Part shown: one piece after another, positions 4,559-5,884 of the stretch
Layout of the letters: the number at the start of each line of letters is the position of its first letter
How positions within the stretch are numbered: position 1 is the first letter of the stretch
Assembly: GCA_903921665.1 (NCBI GenBank)
Contig: CAIXQT010000360.1
Coordinates: 1 to 5,884, forward strand
Direction of reading: 5' to 3'
DNA: 5,884 bases
Source of the DNA: an uncultured Opitutia bacterium
GTDB taxonomy: Bacteria > Verrucomicrobiota > Verrucomicrobiia > Opitutales > UBA953
Notes under the pieces: generated by a model
Told to the model about the DNA's origin: nothing
The model's database searches: none
Seen by the model: the letters and a program-made list of their open reading frames with translations, nothing else
Made by a program: the position numbers and the translations under genes

Positions 4559-5884
4559 TCAAAGGCGACCGACGGGGCGCTTGCCGGCATCGAGCTTCTT
4601 TCGTTCGGAGGCGGCGAAGTCCTGCAATTCTTTGACGACTTCAGGATGGGCAGCCGAGACGTCGTTGGTCTCACCCTGATCTGCCTCGAGGTCGTAGAGG
4701 GAAAGACCGATCTGCCGTTGGTGGGTCTTAGCCGGCAGGCCGTCGCGCTCAGCGGGAATCATGTCGACGTAACTACGATAGGCGTGCGGCAGGTGCAGCT
4801 TCCACTTGCCCTTGCGCACGGCCTCAAGGCGGTCGCCATAGAAGTAGGCGAACGCATCGCGGGCGGCAGGTTGCACCCCCTTCAGCAAAGGCAGGAAGGA
4901 CTGCCCATCGATCTCGAGCTTGGGCTTGGCAGCGGCGCAGGCCTCGACAAGCGTGGGGAGTATATCGAGATTGGCGGCCAGCGCCTCGGTACGGGTGTCG
5001 GGCTTCACGACACCGGGCCAGCGGACGATGCAAGGCACACGGACGCCACCCTCGAAGGTCGTGCCCTTGCCTTCACGGAAGGGACCGGCCGAACCGGCAT
5101 GGCGACCGAAGTTGAGCCACGGGCCGTTGTCGCTCGTAAAGATGACGATCGTGTTGTCGGCGACCTTCTTGTCATGCAACACCTTCATTAATGCCCCGAC
5201 CGCGCGGTCGAGATCAGCCATCGTGGCAGCGTAAGGCGTGGAGAACTTGCCCTTGAAATCAGCGGAAGCACCAAGCGGCGTATGCGGCATCGACGTGGCA
5301 AGATAGAGGAAGAACGGCTTGTCCTTGCCCGCGTTCTCCTGGATGAAGCGGACCGCCCGCAGGCCTTGCGTCGAGGTGAGTCCGTCCATGTCGACCCAAT
5401 CGCGGGTGTAGCCCATGAGAAGCCCGTTCACGTAGCGAGGCAGCTCAGGGTAGGCCTTCCGGCGGCTCTCATCGCCCAACGCGTAGCCAAGCGGCCACAT
5501 GTCGTTGGAATAAGGCGTGATCATCGACTCATCGAAGCCGTGGCTGGGAGGCAGGAATTTCGGCGCGTCACCAAGGTGCCACTTGCCAACGACGCCGGTA
5601 TGGTAACCCGCGTCGCGCAGCAAGGCGCCGAGAGTCTGCTCTTCGTTGCTCAGACCGGTCTTCGAGCCTGGCCCGAGCGCCGTACCGCCGAGGCCTAGAC
5701 GGTTAGGATAGCAACCCGTCAGGAGCGCCACGCGCGAAGAAGTGCAGACGGCCTGCGTCGCCAGGAAGTTGGTGAAACGGATTCCCTCCTTGCCCAGCTG
5801 GTCGATGTTCGGCGTCGGGTTCTGCTTAGAGCCGTAACATCCGAGGTCCGCCCAGCCCATGTCGTCGCACATGATCAGCACGAC
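4559..5884 (-). CDS. Type I sulfatase (arylsulfatase family), start outside the window
   Basis: The minus-strand frame is open to the right edge, so the gene is cut at its 5' end; about 441 residues are visible and a signal peptide plus a few residues (typically R-P-N-I-V before LIMCDDMG) should lie beyond. GTG at 5881-5879 is an internal Val codon, not a start. Numbering from that Val: metal ligands in CDDMGWADLGCYG (5-17), the formylglycine-type motif CTSSR at 46-50 within VCTSSRVALLTGCYPNRLG, GKWHLG at 99-104, MPHTPL at 198-203, FTSDNGPW at 248-255 (Asp251, Asn252 as further metal ligands), KGTTFEGGVRVP at 272-283, and the C-terminal LYDLEADQGETNDVSAAHPE at 395-414. Such enzymes hydrolyse sulfate esters, often of sulfated polysaccharides, after Cys is converted to formylglycine. 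The third motif residue is Ser instead of the usual Pro or Ala. The natural substrate cannot be told from the sequence, and no carbohydrate genes are in view. The gene converges on hupE with no gap. Confidence 0.93.
   Translation of the reverse strand, partial: VVLIMCDDMGWADLGCYGSKQNPTPNIDQLGKEGIRFTNFLATQAVCTSSRVALLTGCYPNRLGLGGTALGPGSKTGLSNEEQTLGALLRDAGYHTGVVGKWHLGDAPKFLPPSHGFDESMITPYSNDMWPLGYALGDESRRKAYPELPRYVNGLLMGYTRDWVDMDGLTSTQGLRAVRFIQENAGKDKPFFLYLATSMPHTPLGASADFKGKFSTPYAATMADLDRAVGALMKVLHDKKVADNTIVIFTSDNGPWLNFGRHAGSAGPFREGKGTTFEGGVRVPCIVRWPGVVKPDTRTEALAANLDILPTLVEACAAAKPKLEIDGQSFLPLLKGVQPAARDAFAYFYGDRLEAVRKGKWKLHLPHAYRSYVDMIPAERDGLPAKTHQRQIGLSLYDLEADQGETNDVSAAHPEVVKELQDFAASERKKLDAGKRPVGRL

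Noticed and set aside
4646..5191. Plus-strand open frame of 181 codons opposite the sulfatase
   Set aside because: Antisense shadow; the sulfatase frame carries the conserved metal and C-terminal motifs across the same bases.
5879..5881. GTG as the start codon of the sulfatase
   Set aside because: The frame stays open to the window edge, and the visible sequence begins in the first beta strand (VLIMCDDMG) of the sulfatase fold, so the true start and signal peptide are outside.

Overview
The window reads as ordinary chromosomal sequence from a high-GC Gram-negative bacterium. I favour a member of the Verrucomicrobiota, perhaps Opitutae-like, with Planctomycetota as the alternative. The reasons are the strong C/G bias at third codon positions, a type I sulfatase, an exported PEBP-fold protein with a Gly/Lys-rich linker and charged tail, a HupE/UreJ_2-type membrane protein, a lipoprotein signal peptide, and the complete absence of Shine-Dalgarno sequences at all six visible starts. 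This placement is inference; there is no rRNA or other marker in the window.

Layout from left to right. At 1-80 (minus) is the first 26 codons of a lipoprotein, possibly a Blc-type lipocalin. A compact intrinsic terminator (91-118, minus) separates it from a 381-residue MoeB/ThiF-type E1-like sulfur-carrier adenylyltransferase with a C-terminal rhodanese domain (133-1278, minus). A 92-bp divergent intergenic region (1279-1370) carries a consensus -35 box for the minus gene inside a dyad. To the right, on the plus strand, ruvX/yqgF (1371-1808, GTG start) and truA (1810-2658) are one base apart and almost certainly form an operon. A 47-bp gap with an extended -10 box precedes an exported YbhB/YbcL (PEBP-fold) protein (2706-3377). 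It is followed 44 bp later by a HupE/UreJ_2-family membrane protein with an exported N-terminal domain (3422-4558). A sulfatase on the minus strand (4559-5884, start beyond the right edge) converges on hupE with no spacing: the two stop codons abut and make the palindrome TGATCA.

Functionally the window mixes housekeeping (sulfur transfer for molybdopterin/thiamin-type pathways, a YqgF nuclease, tRNA pseudouridylation) with envelope functions (lipoprotein, PEBP protein, putative metal permease, sulfatase). The genes do not form one pathway and I see no clear novel multi-gene system, CRISPR array, RNA gene or mobile element. The most interesting signals are in the expression layer: no SD anywhere, C-rich triplets directly before most starts, and at least two candidate promoters whose predicted +1 falls exactly on the A of the start codon, suggesting leaderless transcripts. 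Other points of interest are a non-canonical sulfatase active-site motif (CTSSR) and a PEBP protein with altered pocket residues. No stretch longer than 300 bases lacks a gene.
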